Origin: Pythium myriotylum | Taxonomy: Eukaryota; Oomycota; Peronosporomycetes; Pythiales; Pythiaceae | Assembly (NCBI GenBank): GCA_023091665.1 | Contig: JALJCQ010000033.1 | Coordinates: 992,001 to 1,056,000 of the forward strand | Direction of reading: 5' to 3' | DNA length: 64,000 nt | Part shown: piece by piece, positions 11,118 through 20,382 of the stretch | How the letters are laid out: each line of letters opens with the position of its first letter | Position numbering within the stretch: the first letter of the stretch is position 1 | Notes under the pieces: model-generated | Told to the model about the DNA's origin: nothing | Seen by the model: the letters and a program-made list of their open reading frames with translations, nothing else | The model's database searches: none | Position numbers and translations under genes: made by a program

Positions 11118-12253
11118 AGGAAAAAAGTGCGTTCTCATGTCTTACTCTATCCCATCTACTCACAGACCAGCCACGTAGAGTATCTTTTACCTGAGCTTGT
11201 GACTTTTTTCAAGATCGACGCAATACTGCTGCCCAAAGTTCACCTCCGGTTCCATGTCATCCTCCTCATCTTCCTTGCTGTCAACGAAAACGCCGTAGTC
11301 TGTTAGTGTCGTGTCCATGATGGTCTCACTCTCACTCTCTTTTCAGAGTCTAGCCACGTATAGTTAGGATCCTCGGGGTCGCCGTCGTTGATGTCGATGG
11401 CACGAGCGACAGCATCACCGCTCGTGCTGTCCGCCGCCGCGACTGCCGTCTTTATGTCAACTTCGTCCTCTTCATCATCCTCCCCCTCCTCCCCGTCATC
11501 ATAATCCTCTTCGTCGTCTACTGCATCATCACCATCGGGCACGTCTTCGCCCGTTTCGTCATTCACCGCCTCTCTCTCCTCGTCGTCGTCGCCCACCTGC
11601 TCGGTCTCGTCTCCCTGTTCACCCTCCTCCTCATCGTTCCCTGCTCGTGCGTCACCTCTTGCTCGGATACCCCCCCCCCCCCCAGGAAAAAAGTGCGTTC
11701 TCATGTCTTACTCTATCCCATCTACTCACAGACCAGCCACGTAGAGTATCTTTTACCTGAGCTTGTGACTTTTTTCAAGATCGACGCAATACTGCTGCCC
11801 AAAGTTCACCTCCGGTTCCATGTCATCCTCCTCATCTTCCTTGCTGTCAACGAAAACGCCGTAGTCTGTTAGTGTCGTGTCCATGATGGTCTCACTCTCA
11901 CTCTCTTTTCAGAGTCTAGCCACGTATAGTTAGGATCCTCGGGGTCGCCGTCGTTGATGTCGATGGCACGAGCGACAGCATCACCGCTCGTGCTGTCCGC
12001 CGCCGCGACTGCCGTCTTTATGTCAACTTCGTCCTCTTCATCATCCTCCCCCTCCTCCCCGTCATCATAATCCTCTTCGTCGTCTACTGCATCATCACCA
12101 TCGGGCACGTCTTCGCCCGTTTCGTCATTCACCGCCTCTCTCTCCTCGTCGTCGTCGCCCACCTGCTCGGCCTCGTCTCCCTGTTCACCCTCCTCCTCAT
12201 CGTTCCCTGCTCGTGCGTCACCTCTTGCTCGGATACCCCCCCCCCCCCCCCCC
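11118..12253. repeat. 566-bp tandem duplication bounded by poly-C
   Basis: 11118-11683 and 11684-12253 are near-identical copies in direct orientation, period 566 bp. The first ends in C14 (11670-11683) and the second in C18 (12236-12253). I saw one substitution (TCT against CCT context near 11605/12171, Thr against Ala in the minus ORF). The unit starts exactly where the first poly-C run ends, so the duplication junction coincides with the homopolymer. Confidence 0.9.
11303..11704 (-). CDS. Acidic hypothetical protein, duplicate 1
   Basis: A 133-codon frame dominated by Asp, Glu and Gly (runs such as DDDEEREAVNDE and DDEEDEVDIKT), ending DSEKRVRVRPSWTRH. The start shown is created by the tandem duplication: its first residues (MRTHFFP) are read out of the neighbouring repeat across the C14 tract, so the true N-terminus is that of the second copy. 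Acidic N-terminal regions of this type precede some transposase domains, and the unrecognised remnant at 9764-11112 lies downstream on the same strand. Downstream of the stop another frame continues in acidic residues, possibly through an intron. Confidence 0.35.
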   Translation of the reverse strand: MRTHFFPGGGGGIRARGDARAGNDEEEGEQGDETEQVGDDDEEREAVNDETGEDVPDGDDAVDDEEDYDDGEEGEDDEEDEVDIKTAVAAADSTSGDAVARAIDINDGDPEDPNYTWLDSEKRVRVRPSWTRH

Positions 12254-12495
12254 ATCCCCCACCCCCCCTCCCCCTCGGACTGCTCCACTGCGCCCGCGTA
12301 CGTAGGATGACGGACGACGGACACGGCGTGTGGCCACATTTCCTGCCCCAATCGCTCGTTGGCGGCCCTTGACCTGCACCGCTGGCGTATCTGGTGCGTC
12401 CAACGTCTCGTTCCCTGCAGCCGTCGGCGCCTCGTCAATGGCATTCGACTGCCATTACTGCTGCTGCCCTGCAATGGCGGCCTCTGCTGCCGCAC
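11869..12495 (-). CDS. Acidic hypothetical protein, duplicate 2
   Basis: 208-codon frame with an Arg/Gln-rich N-terminus (MRQQRPPLQGSSSNGSRMPL), then a Gly run encoded by the C18 tract, then the same acidic domain and C-terminus as duplicate 1. This copy preserves the upstream sequence that duplicate 1 has lost, so it is the better guide to the original gene start. No enzymatic motif is visible. It may be the first exon of the gene whose remnant is at 9764-11112. Confidence 0.4.
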   Translation of the reverse strand: MRQQRPPLQGSSSNGSRMPLTRRRRLQGTRRWTHQIRQRCRSRAANERLGQEMWPHAVSVVRHPTYAGAVEQSEGEGGWGMGGGGGGIRARGDARAGNDEEEGEQGDEAEQVGDDDEEREAVNDETGEDVPDGDDAVDDEEDYDDGEEGEDDEEDEVDIKTAVAAADSTSGDAVARAIDINDGDPEDPNYTWLDSEKRVRVRPSWTRH

Positions 12496-12873
12496 TTTTG
12501 CTCTCGAGCCGATGCGCTAACATCGCCTCGGCAGGCTGCCGCATCACCTCCACTAGTTCGCCTGTAATCAACCGCAAATGTCAGTGTCATTACGGCATAG
12601 TGAAGCCATCATCTCGACCTACGTTTCCGCGCTCGTGTCATTCACACCAGCATGATCACTCTTTTTGGGGTTATGCGCAAAATCAAAAGTGATCAAAGGG
12701 TTATTTTGGGAAAGGTGCCACTCTTTCTCATCCAACTGCGAGATCATGTCATCGGATCCCTGCACATCCAACATGTCTCTAACGAAATCATACGTGCTGA
12801 GCATAGATGGGGTAGACGACCTAACCCTGTGCAACGGTGGTTGCATGGATCCAAATTGGCTCGACAAGAAAAA

Positions 12874-12949
12874 CATCCCTCAAGCAAGAGACTCCGAGCC
12901 AAAGTCAATCTTTTTGACTTTGACTCGGACTCTAGTGCTTGAGGGATCC
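12874..12949. repeat. Long imperfect foldback hairpin
   Basis: 12874-12908 folds onto 12914-12949 with about 34 bp of near-perfect pairing and a 5-nt loop. The arms contain ATCCCTCAAGCA and TGCTTGAGGGAT. No coding sequence is involved. It could be a small MITE, a transcribed inverted repeat feeding small RNA production, or an excision product. Confidence 0.8.
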
Positions 12950-12959
12950 TTTTTACGAG

Positions 12960-13350
12960 TACATCACAACCGGGAGTGAGAAATTCTCCCACGCAAAGGT
13001 TATGGCGGTTGCAATCAGCAATGACGAGCTCACTGTCATCAAGTACTGCATGGACATCGGCCTCATTCTCGAAAACATTCTATTTCCCATTTACTGCATT
13101 TCAATGAAGTTCGTGTGGCGCAACAACACTAGCGCCTATGGGTGGCGCTGCGGCATGCGCGCTTGCTCCAAGTGCATCAGTGTGTGCACGGGTACCATCT
13201 TCGCGTGATCAAAGTGCACGATTGGGGTACTCATGCCCATGTTCTACTTTGCCTCTGACAGCGTGAAAGCGAAAGCTGTCGGTGAGTCTCCAAGACTGCA
13301 GTCACGGACTGGAACGATATCTGCAGAGGATATTGCCGAAAAGAGATGAT
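12960..13350 (+). pseudogene. Merlin (IS1016/ISXO2-like) transposase N-terminal fragment
   Basis: The segment YGWRCGMRACSKCISVCTG (about 13137-13193), followed by TIF, resembles the zinc-binding N-terminus of ISXO2/Merlin transposases, where W-R-C, C-x2-C and a GTIF-like end are typical. The first Cys pair seems lost (FPIYCISMKF). The frame stops with TGA at 13206-13208; a further related piece (TDWNDICRGYC) is read in another frame at about 13306-13340. The catalytic part is absent here but a separate Merlin core lies at 27430-28191. Confidence 0.5.
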
Positions 13351-13418
13351 GTGTGTTGAAATAAAGCTAAGAGCTGCATTCAGTTACAGCTCAAACGCAA
13401 ATGACACTATGTTTTTCA

Positions 13419-13421
<3 letters not shown>

Positions 13422-13458
<37 letters not shown>
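13422..13458. repeat. (GT)n microsatellite
   Basis: About 18 uninterrupted GT units. A C-rich imperfect run follows at 13570-13599. Confidence 0.97.
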
Positions 13459-13459
<1 letters not shown>

Positions 13460-14816
13460 AGCTTCTGTCGTTCGCGACAACGGCAGATCAATACGAACAG
13501 CATGGCGATGATCAGCTCGGCGAGTACTGTTTGAGCTGATCAAATGCTTTTGTCCTATCCTTGCACTGGTGCCCCCCCACCCCACCCACCCCCACCAGTT
13601 TCTGTATTTACGGACGCGACTTTAATCAAGCACCCCATCACCTGTTGACACCAGCATAGCTCACGTCATCAAAGGACCATGACTTGCTTGCACGCCATTC
13701 GGCAAGGGAGGTGTAGTTCATTTTTTTTAACAACCAAACATTCTGCAAGGAGATCATTTTTCTCTTTTGTTCTCCGAATTCTCCCAATAGTATTTTGTTG
13801 TAATAATTGTATCAACCAAAAGAATGGGTGTCAGTTTTGTACAACTTGTTGTCCCACACATCATGCCAACGTTGAATTCGACAAGCCGGAAAGAATCAGT
13901 CAAATACGAGACATGCTTGTGCTGGAGCCCACCAACAAAGTTTCATCCCTTCTTTATCGAGGGTTGCAACCATTTCAACATCGAAAGCATCAAATCCAAG
14001 AAACTGCGCGACGGCATTTACGGCAAGAAAGCACCCTGCATCTCTCTGCCAGTACCAACGCAGATGGCGAGTGCGTTTGCCTTCGTGAAAGCAGAGAAGG
14101 TGGTATCTTCTTTCTTCCTCCTCTTGATCCACGGCTTTGACGACATTCATTAAGTCTTCGTGCCCAGTCAGATGCTCGACAAGTTCCTAGGTGTATTCAC
14201 CTACTTTTTGCCTTCGGCTCCAGGAGTTCAGTGTGCCTTGTAAAAAACCGGCCGCTGACTTCTTTCACATCTACAAGCCGCTCAAGAACCTCTTTAGTGT
14301 AGCTGTCCTCGTCTTCGCTGCCTTCATCGTCCTCCGCAATACGAACTTGCCAACGTGCTGTCCCAAAACGAAGAACCGTCTGTGTAACTTGAAGGCTGTG
14401 CACCGCCACGTCTCGCTTCCTTCTGACCGCTCCTTGAGCTGCCAAGTGAAGCACACGACGATTGGCGATGACATCATCTAAGTTGATTCCGGCGTCTTTT
14501 TCATATTTCTCTCGCTTGGTCTCCTCTGCCGAAGCCTGGCGCAGTCGACGACATGGCGGCCTGACTTGACCTTCCTCTTTCCAGCCTTCTCATTGGCCCG
14601 TACGAGCTTGTTGGGAAAGTTAAGCGGTCCGCTGCACAGATACCAACCGCTGTCTTTCCACTTATTAGTTTTAGACGGACAGCTGCCGACACACAGATGA
14701 GACCTGGTTTTTCAAATGCAGAAACCGTTCCGACCCACTTTTGTGTCGGATCAATAGAAAACAGAATGGTTGTTATCGCCAATCATTCTGGACTGTCCCT
14801 CACCAGACTTTATTAT
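13460..14816. other. Stretch without recognisable gene
   Basis: Overlapping frames on both strands reach at most about 150 codons (for example 13679-14140 plus and 14197-14454 minus) and none matches a family I know. The frame at 13824-14153 plus has a plausible composition but no motif. I would not annotate a gene here. Confidence 0.4.
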
Positions 14817-15005
14817 CAAACGTGTAAAAATTACACGTTCCGAGGGTTTCTCATAAGCCGGAATGTTTGAACCCCTCACAACGTGTAAATTTTACACGTT
14901 TTACAAAACCCGTCCTTGAAGTTTCGCAAAACCTCAACAAAACCTCAAGACCTCCCAAGATTATATAACAATAACCTCGAAACATATTTGCAATTTTGAC
15001 TTGAT
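14817..15005. repeat. Truncated copy of the piggyBac-type MITE interior
   Basis: This segment repeats the left half of the adjacent MITE: two CGTGTAAA...TTTACACG palindromes (about 14823-14842 and 14884-14903), then AAAACCCGTCCTTGAAGTTT, and a final TTTTGACTTGATT just before the TTAA at 15006. The outer inverted repeat is missing on the left. It is either an older nested insertion or an internal tandem duplication of the element. Confidence 0.75.
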
Positions 15006-15009
15006 TTAA

Positions 15010-15350
15010 CCCTTTCGCAATCAAACGTGAAAATTTTACACGTTCTGAGGGTTTCTCATAAGCTGGTATGTTTGAACCCCTCAGAACGTGTAAATTTTAC
15101 ATGTTTTACAAAACCCGTCCTTGAAGTTTCGCAAAACCTCAACAAAACCTCAAAACCCCTCAAGGTTAAATAGCAATAACCTCGAAACTTATTTGCAAAT
15201 TTGCGAGGTTTTATTACAAAAGGCGGTAGGTTTGCGGGAAACTCCACCTGTCGCAATTCCAGAACGTGTAAAATTTACACGATCTGGAAATTTTGACTTG
15301 ATTAAAGTATCCATACAATCCCTGTTTGCACGGAGGTGATTGCGAAAGGG
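15010..15350. mobile_element. piggyBac-type MITE, 341 bp, TTAA-flanked
   Basis: The left end CCCTTTCGCAATC (15010-15022) and right end GATTGCGAAAGGG (15338-15350) are perfect 13-bp inverted repeats. TTAA stands immediately outside both (15006-15009 and 15351-15354), the target duplication of piggyBac elements, whose ends typically begin CCC. The interior is AT-rich, has no ORF, and contains three copies of a CGTGTAAA/TTTACACG palindrome. Just outside the right end, TTAACCCTTTCGG recurs at about 15367-15379 between duplicated copies of TTAATGTTTGGATAATT, suggesting an earlier insertion and excision at the same place. Confidence 0.85.
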
Positions 15351-15390
15351 TTAATGTTTGGATAATTAACCCTTTCGGTTAATGTTTGGA

Positions 15391-15880
15391 TAATTTAGGG
15401 TTTAGACTACTTCTCTGCCGAGCACCCACGTGAGTTCCATTGCAATGCAACCCTCCGCATAGTAGAATACCTGAAAAATACATCTGACATTGGTCTAGTC
15501 TACGAAGCCGATGGGAGCGGCTCTGATCTTAGGGCATGGTATGACTCCAACTGAGCGAGTGACACAATGAGGCGTCGTAGTGCTCATGCGTGATCCACCT
15601 GCGATCTTCGAGTCTAAGCTCCAGCGAACGGTTGCTTTGAGCTCGGTCGAGGCCGAGTATGTAGCCATATCCGTATGCACGCAAGAATTGCTGTTGACCC
15701 GCAGTCTCCTCGGTGAGAACAATCCGAACCGTCGACAATCCACGGTGGCAACCAGAGCGCCATCACGATAGCATGTGACATCGGCTACAGTGCCCACGTC
15801 AAGCACATTGACATCAAGCATCACTTCGTCCACATGCACCTCGCCAACGACGATATCAAACTGCTCGGTCACCACTCTGC
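15391..15880 (+). pseudogene. Copia RNase H fragment
   Basis: Three plus frames together give the C-terminal copia RNase H order: YLKNTSDIGLVYE (about 15468-15506), then LQRTVALSSVEAEYVAIS (15612-15680), then AITIACDIGYSAHVKHIDIK (15760-15820). Several frameshifts and stops separate them. It is unrelated in detail to the larger copia at 3290-8364, so it comes from another family. No LTR was recognised. Confidence 0.75.
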
Positions 15881-15980
15881 TTTTAACAAGTCGAGAGAGC
15901 TTCCTCTTTGTGGCCAGGGCCACAAAGAGCTGAATTAGTGAGTTCCTCCAGCGGCATCGTCTTTCGTTTCGAGCGCGCAT

Positions 15981-16393
15981 GCATCACGGGCAGCAGACAC
16001 CAGCAGACGCGGACGCGCAGGCGTGCGAGTTCGCGCTGGAGGTGAGAAAGGAGGTGGAGTAGAAGGGTATCGTGAACGTCATAAATGCACACCAAACCGG
16101 AGTAAATTTTGAGCTCATTACTAAGACTACTGTGGCGCAGACGGGAACTAAGACTGTGTGGGTACGTTGCGGTAAAAAGGAGAAGGCCCGAATTACTGTG
16201 ATGGTGACGGGCGACATTTTCGGCAACAAGTATCGTCTCTACTGTGTGATGAAGACCTCGGTTCAAAGTTGGCTGACCGGGAGGCTAAGAATATGGAGCA
16301 TCGACACGGATTTGGTAAGACTGTATGGAAAGATGTCGAGGCGCTTCAAGACGAGTTTGATATCGAGATCTATGGCAACAAGATGGCATGGTG
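15981..16393 (+). pseudogene. Pogo-like (DDE_1) transposase, 5' part, split by gypsy insertion
   Basis: The frame with VNVINAHQTGVNFELITK and KTVWVRCGKKEKARITVMV matches the start of the DDE_1 catalytic domain of pogo-like transposases, where NADQTG is usual; here the first catalytic Asp is His. An in-frame TAG sits at 16060-16062. A frame change follows near 16245, after which REAKN, HRHGFGKTVW and EIYGNKMAWW are read up to the gypsy left boundary. The continuation is at 23696-24246. Confidence 0.7.
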
Positions 16394-16696
16394 TTTAGCG
16401 GGGTACACAAGTTATACTTGCAGTTACATAGGTAGTGTGGTTACATAATTAGGGTGGTCCACTTAGGGGAAAAGTTACCCTAAGTAGTGACTCAGGTTTA
16501 TCAGATTTCAGTAGGTAATATCCCCGGTTTATTTACCAGGGATATAGGGCTCTAGGGTTAATCCTCAGAGAGGATTAATATATGGCAGTTCGCCTTTTGC
16601 CAAGTCTTTGGCGCTCGTCGACAGGGGTCGACTCGGAGCGGCTGCTCTCGCTTCCTCCAAGCGAAGTGCTGTGTAGTGGTCACGGGGACTGCTACA
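16394..16696 (+). repeat. Gypsy copy 1, 5' LTR
   Basis: Begins TTTAGC (TGTAGC in the 3' LTR) and ends GCTACA, an inverted terminal pair. It contains three stem-loops: CTTAGGG/CCCTAAG (16462-16468 with 16478-16484), ATATCCC/GGGATAT with an inner GGT/ACC (16518-16545), and TTAATCCTC/GAGGATTAA with a 3-nt loop (16558-16578). Confidence 0.97.
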
Positions 16697-16698
16697 CT

Positions 16699-16715
16699 TG
16701 GTAGCACTTGTCGTC
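16699..16715 (+). promoter_or_regulatory. Putative primer-binding site
   Basis: Two bases after the 5' LTR a TGGTAGCACTTGTC sequence begins. A PBS starting TGG pairs with the CCA end of a tRNA; the matching tRNA was not identified. Copy 2 has TCATAGCACTTGTC at the same distance (36581), so the first bases have decayed there. Confidence 0.6.
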
Positions 16716-16735
16716 AATCCGACACCGACATCGCC

Positions 16736-17872
16736 ATGTCCGAAGCGTCCGACTTCGCGATGGCGTCAAGCCATCCGACGCTGTCGCGTCAAGACCATCA
16801 GTATCTGGATGACGCCCAGTGGGCCTATCTCCAGAAGATGGAGGCCATCAATGGCCGAGCAAGCATCAACGAGCTGCTTCAACGCGACTCTGGCGAAGTC
16901 CTCGCTCACATCGCGCGTTTTCGCGACTACGAGGCAGCCCTCGAGAAGTATCTTCTCGACGTTGTTACGTCTCGCGTCGCCGCAGCTCAAGCGACTCAGG
17001 CTGCGTCGGTGGCTCCCACCATCAGCTATGTGCCCTCTCCGGCACCCCCGGAAGGTCCGAAGCCCGTTCGAGTCACGGTCTCTCAGTACTCTGGGGCTGA
17101 AGGCGAGAACCTCGTCTTTTGGCAGCGCGAGGTCGAGCTCGCGATGGCGGCAGGTCGCATCCGCGACGAACGTCAGAAGGTGACCTTCGCGATATCCAAC
17201 ATGAAGGATCGCGCCAAGGTCTGGGCCTTGACTTGTGAGACTTCACAGCCCGGATTCTTCCGCGATTGGCTATCACTCGCCGATGCCATGAAGCTGATGT
17301 TTTAGCCGCCGAACGTGGCGCACCGCCAGCGCGCGGCATTCCTTGCCTGTCGTCAAGGCAATCGTGACCTGCGCTCCTTTGTACAGGAGTTGCGACAACT
17401 CCGTGCCAACATGGCCGCGAATACTCTCGCCGAGGACGTGATGCTCACGACCTTCATGGAAGGGATGAATCCCGGCCCCGAAAAGGCCGCGGTTTTCCGC
17501 GAAGAACCGGCGTTCTTGGAAGACGCGTTCGTCGTCGCGCTGCGAGGAGACTACGTCCAGCGCCTCGCACGGGGTCTACCCGCGAATCCGGCAGCGCCGT
17601 CTCCGGTTCCTCCGGTCCAACCTCCGGTCTCGGAGCCGATGGATCTGAGTGTCATTGACCTCAGCGGAGTCGATCTGAGCACGTTCGACTTGAGTGCGAT
17701 CGACGTGAAGGCACTTCACATCAAGTGTTTCACTTGCGGGAAGTTTGGCCACTTCCAGCGCGATTGCCCGCGCAATAGGGGCAGCGCACGCGCCCGTCGT
17801 GGGAGACCACGTCGCTCGGTAGGCCGAGGCGGACCCGCCTCCGCGTCTCAGGGAAACGACAATTTCCAGTAG
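16736..17872 (+). pseudogene. gag: Gypsy copy 1 Gag with internal amber codon
   Basis: The start ATG at 16736 gives MSEASDFAMASSHP; copy 2 starts the same way. The capsid-like region includes VFWQREVELAMAAGRIRDE and VWALTCET. TAG at 17303-17305 interrupts the frame exactly where copy 2 has a Gln codon (after LMF, before PPNVAHRQRAAF). The same frame then continues to a zinc knuckle CFTCGKFGHFQRDC (CX2CX4HX4C, about 17730-17772) and a basic Arg/Gly-rich tail. A single base change therefore separates this Gag from an open frame of about 378 codons. Confidence 0.9.
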
Positions 17873-18021
17873 ACGCGGGGCAGTCTGCTGGGGCGATCAC
17901 TCCTCGCTCCGCGAGGTCGAACACGACATCATCGCCGGGCGGGCCGCCCCCTAGAGAAGATCTCTTCTCGGCAGCTGACAAGCAACGTGTCAGTGGCGAA
18001 CTCATCGTCGTCACTGCTCAA

Positions 18022-20382
18022 GTGAAAGGATTCTCACGTTCCTATAAGGTCTTAGTAGACTCTGGTGCGACGCGCAATTACGGTCGCAAGCAAAGTATTG
18101 CTGAAAATCCTTCTCTGTTTGCTCAAGCTTGTGAGCGAGATCTCGGAAGAGTCTCTGTGCATCTTGCGACGGGAATCGTCGCAGAGACGAGGAAGATCGA
18201 GATCGATCTACGCATTGCGTTTGTCGATTTCGACTCAGTCGAGCGCTTTACAGTGCTCGACATGGATGAGAGGTTTGACCTCATCCTCGGAATGCCGTGG
18301 CTGGAGCGCCACGAGCCGTGGATCGACTGGAGGACCAAGTCGATTGGGAGCACGTCTCCCGGCAGGAACGGAGTTCAGGAGCGTCATGAACCCTCCTTCG
18401 TCCGCCGGCTGACGAGCCCCATCAAGGATGATGAAAGTGCCTACTTCATTGGCGTAGTGAACGCCATGGACACCTCGGGTGTTCCGGAGACGGTCGTGCC
18501 GTCTACCGTGGAGTACGGCGTAGAAGAGGGCGTCGAGTCGTCTCCGCCCCCTCCGAGTACCAGCATGGAAGATGCTTCGGGGATGTGTCCCCCTGTCGCG
18601 TGCCCGCGTGCGGTTGAGCCGTCTTCACACTCTTCGGAAACGTCCGAGCCCATGGCTGAGCAGCTCCCGCTCTCGAGGGCATCGTATGATGTACACATCG
18701 TTGATGTGATGACGGGGTCGTCGATCGATCCGTCTACGGTCGATATGGCACCATTGCCAGAGTTCTCCGAGCCTACTAGCTTGGAGGAACTTCCTATGGA
18801 CGATTTCGTCCGCGAGCTCAAGGCTGGTGAGATTGCTGAGGTCGTAATCCTCCGATCTGAGCGAGGCCTCGCTCACCTCAACACCTCGACGGTGATTGAC
18901 GAGGATGTCCTCGTTGAGTTTCGTCAGAAGTTTGACGCTCGCCGTGGTTCGGCCATTCTCAAGAATCCGAAGGATCGGTTCTACCCGCTGGTCAAGCGGT
19001 TTGCGGAGACTTGCCTCAGCAAGAATCCGCCGGCGGGGCTGCCCCCTGACCGTGGCGTCCGCCACGAGATCAAGCTCAAGCCTGGCTCGAGCTATGCGAC
19101 GGTTCGCCAGTGGGCTCTGCCGGCCGAACAATCGGACTTCATTGATGAGTTCTTTGCTAAGAAAGCCAAGGCTGGCCTGGTGCGCGAGAGCGTCTCACCG
19201 CACAGCGCACCAACGTTCTGTGTGCGTAAGACAAATGGCAAGTGGAGGATCGTCCACGCGTACAACAAATTGAACGCGCAGACGATCCCTGCGTCCACTC
19301 CGATCCCTCGGAAGGATGTGATCATCCACCGGATGTCCGGCGCCAAGAAGTTCAGTTCTCTCGACTTGGTCGACGGTTATTACCAAGTGCTCATGGAGCG
19401 TGGGGATATCCCCAAGACAGCCGTCAGTACGCCGAGCGGCATGCTCTGGGAATGGCTCGTGATGCCACAGGGGCTGTCGAACGCCCCAGCGACGTTTAAT
19501 CGCCTGGTGACACATTTGTTCCGTCCCCTGCGAGCGTTCGCGCAGACGTACTTTGACGACATCTACGTCCACACGAGGCCGGAGCCCGGTCGTGATTTGG
19601 ATGCGCTCCATGAGGATCACCTCCGCCAAGTGCTCGAATGCCTCGAGGAGCATAAGCTTTGTGCCAACTTGGATAAGTGTATATTCGGTGCCAAAGAGAT
19701 CCCAGTGCTTGGGTGCTTCGTCGGAGTTGATGGTGTTCGGGCGGATCCCGAGAAGGTGAAGGCAATCGCCGAGTGGCCATCGCCACGGTCCGTGAAGGAC
19801 CTACGCAAGTGGTTGGGTCTCGCCAACTACTTGCACAGGTTCACAAAGAACTATGCCGAAATGGCTCGGCCGCTGACTCAGCTGCTCAAGAACGGCGTTG
19901 AGTGGTCGTGGTCCCACGACACGGAGGCGGCCTTCCAAAGGATCAAGGAGAGTCTCCTCCAAGCGCCGATCCTGGCGTTGCCGGATGACTCCGCTCCGTA
20001 CAGCGTCGTCTGCGACGCCTCCGATTATGCGATCGGCTGTGCACTGCTGCAGAAGGACCACGAGGGTCATGAGAGGGTCGTCTCTTACCAGTCTCGGCAG
20101 CTCCAAGCGGCCGAGAAGAACTATCCAGTTCACGACAAGGAGTTGTTGGCGACGAAGCACGCCTTGGTGAAGTTCCGCGTTCACCTTCTCGTCGAGTTGC
20201 CGTTTGTGGTCTACACAGAACATGCGTCTCTACGCACGGCGACACACTCCCCGCACTTGTCGCCGCGAATGGCTCGCTGGTTGCCATTCGTTTCAGAATA
20301 CATAACTTTAGTGTTGAGTACAAGCCGGGTCGACTCAACGCGCTGGCGGACGCACTCTCTCGGCGTCTCGACTACGAGATGA
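18022..20382 (+). CDS. pol: Gypsy copy 1 Pol: protease, reverse transcriptase, RNase H
   Basis: The frame is open from before 18022, with no ATG; expression by frameshifting from Gag is likely. The protease active site is VLVDSGATRN (about 18052-18080), followed by LILGMPWLERHEPWIDW typical of oomycete gypsy elements. The RT has WRIVHAYNKLNAQT, SSLDLVDGYYQV, MPQGLSNAPATFNRL and catalytic YFDDI (about 19551-19565). RNase H has VCDASDYAIGCALLQKD, EKNYPVHDKELLA and the TEHASL block. At about 20298-20302 the reading frame slips and the conserved VEYKPGRLNALADALSRR is read in another frame, so this ORF ends in a non-homologous tail at 20382. Confidence 0.93.
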   Translation: MKGFSRSYKVLVDSGATRNYGRKQSIAENPSLFAQACERDLGRVSVHLATGIVAETRKIEIDLRIAFVDFDSVERFTVLDMDERFDLILGMPWLERHEPWIDWRTKSIGSTSPGRNGVQERHEPSFVRRLTSPIKDDESAYFIGVVNAMDTSGVPETVVPSTVEYGVEEGVESSPPPPSTSMEDASGMCPPVACPRAVEPSSHSSETSEPMAEQLPLSRASYDVHIVDVMTGSSIDPSTVDMAPLPEFSEPTSLEELPMDDFVRELKAGEIAEVVILRSERGLAHLNTSTVIDEDVLVEFRQKFDARRGSAILKNPKDRFYPLVKRFAETCLSKNPPAGLPPDRGVRHEIKLKPGSSYATVRQWALPAEQSDFIDEFFAKKAKAGLVRESVSPHSAPTFCVRKTNGKWRIVHAYNKLNAQTIPASTPIPRKDVIIHRMSGAKKFSSLDLVDGYYQVLMERGDIPKTAVSTPSGMLWEWLVMPQGLSNAPATFNRLVTHLFRPLRAFAQTYFDDIYVHTRPEPGRDLDALHEDHLRQVLECLEEHKLCANLDKCIFGAKEIPVLGCFVGVDGVRADPEKVKAIAEWPSPRSVKDLRKWLGLANYLHRFTKNYAEMARPLTQLLKNGVEWSWSHDTEAAFQRIKESLLQAPILALPDDSAPYSVVCDASDYAIGCALLQKDHEGHERVVSYQSRQLQAAEKNYPVHDKELLATKHALVKFRVHLLVELPFVVYTEHASLRTATHSPHLSPRMARWLPFVSEYITLVLSTSRVDSTRWRTHSLGVSTTR

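Noticed and set aside
14817..15350. CRISPR-like or satellite array
   Set aside because: Repeats are explained by nested MITE sequence with TTAA and inverted ends; spacing is irregular.
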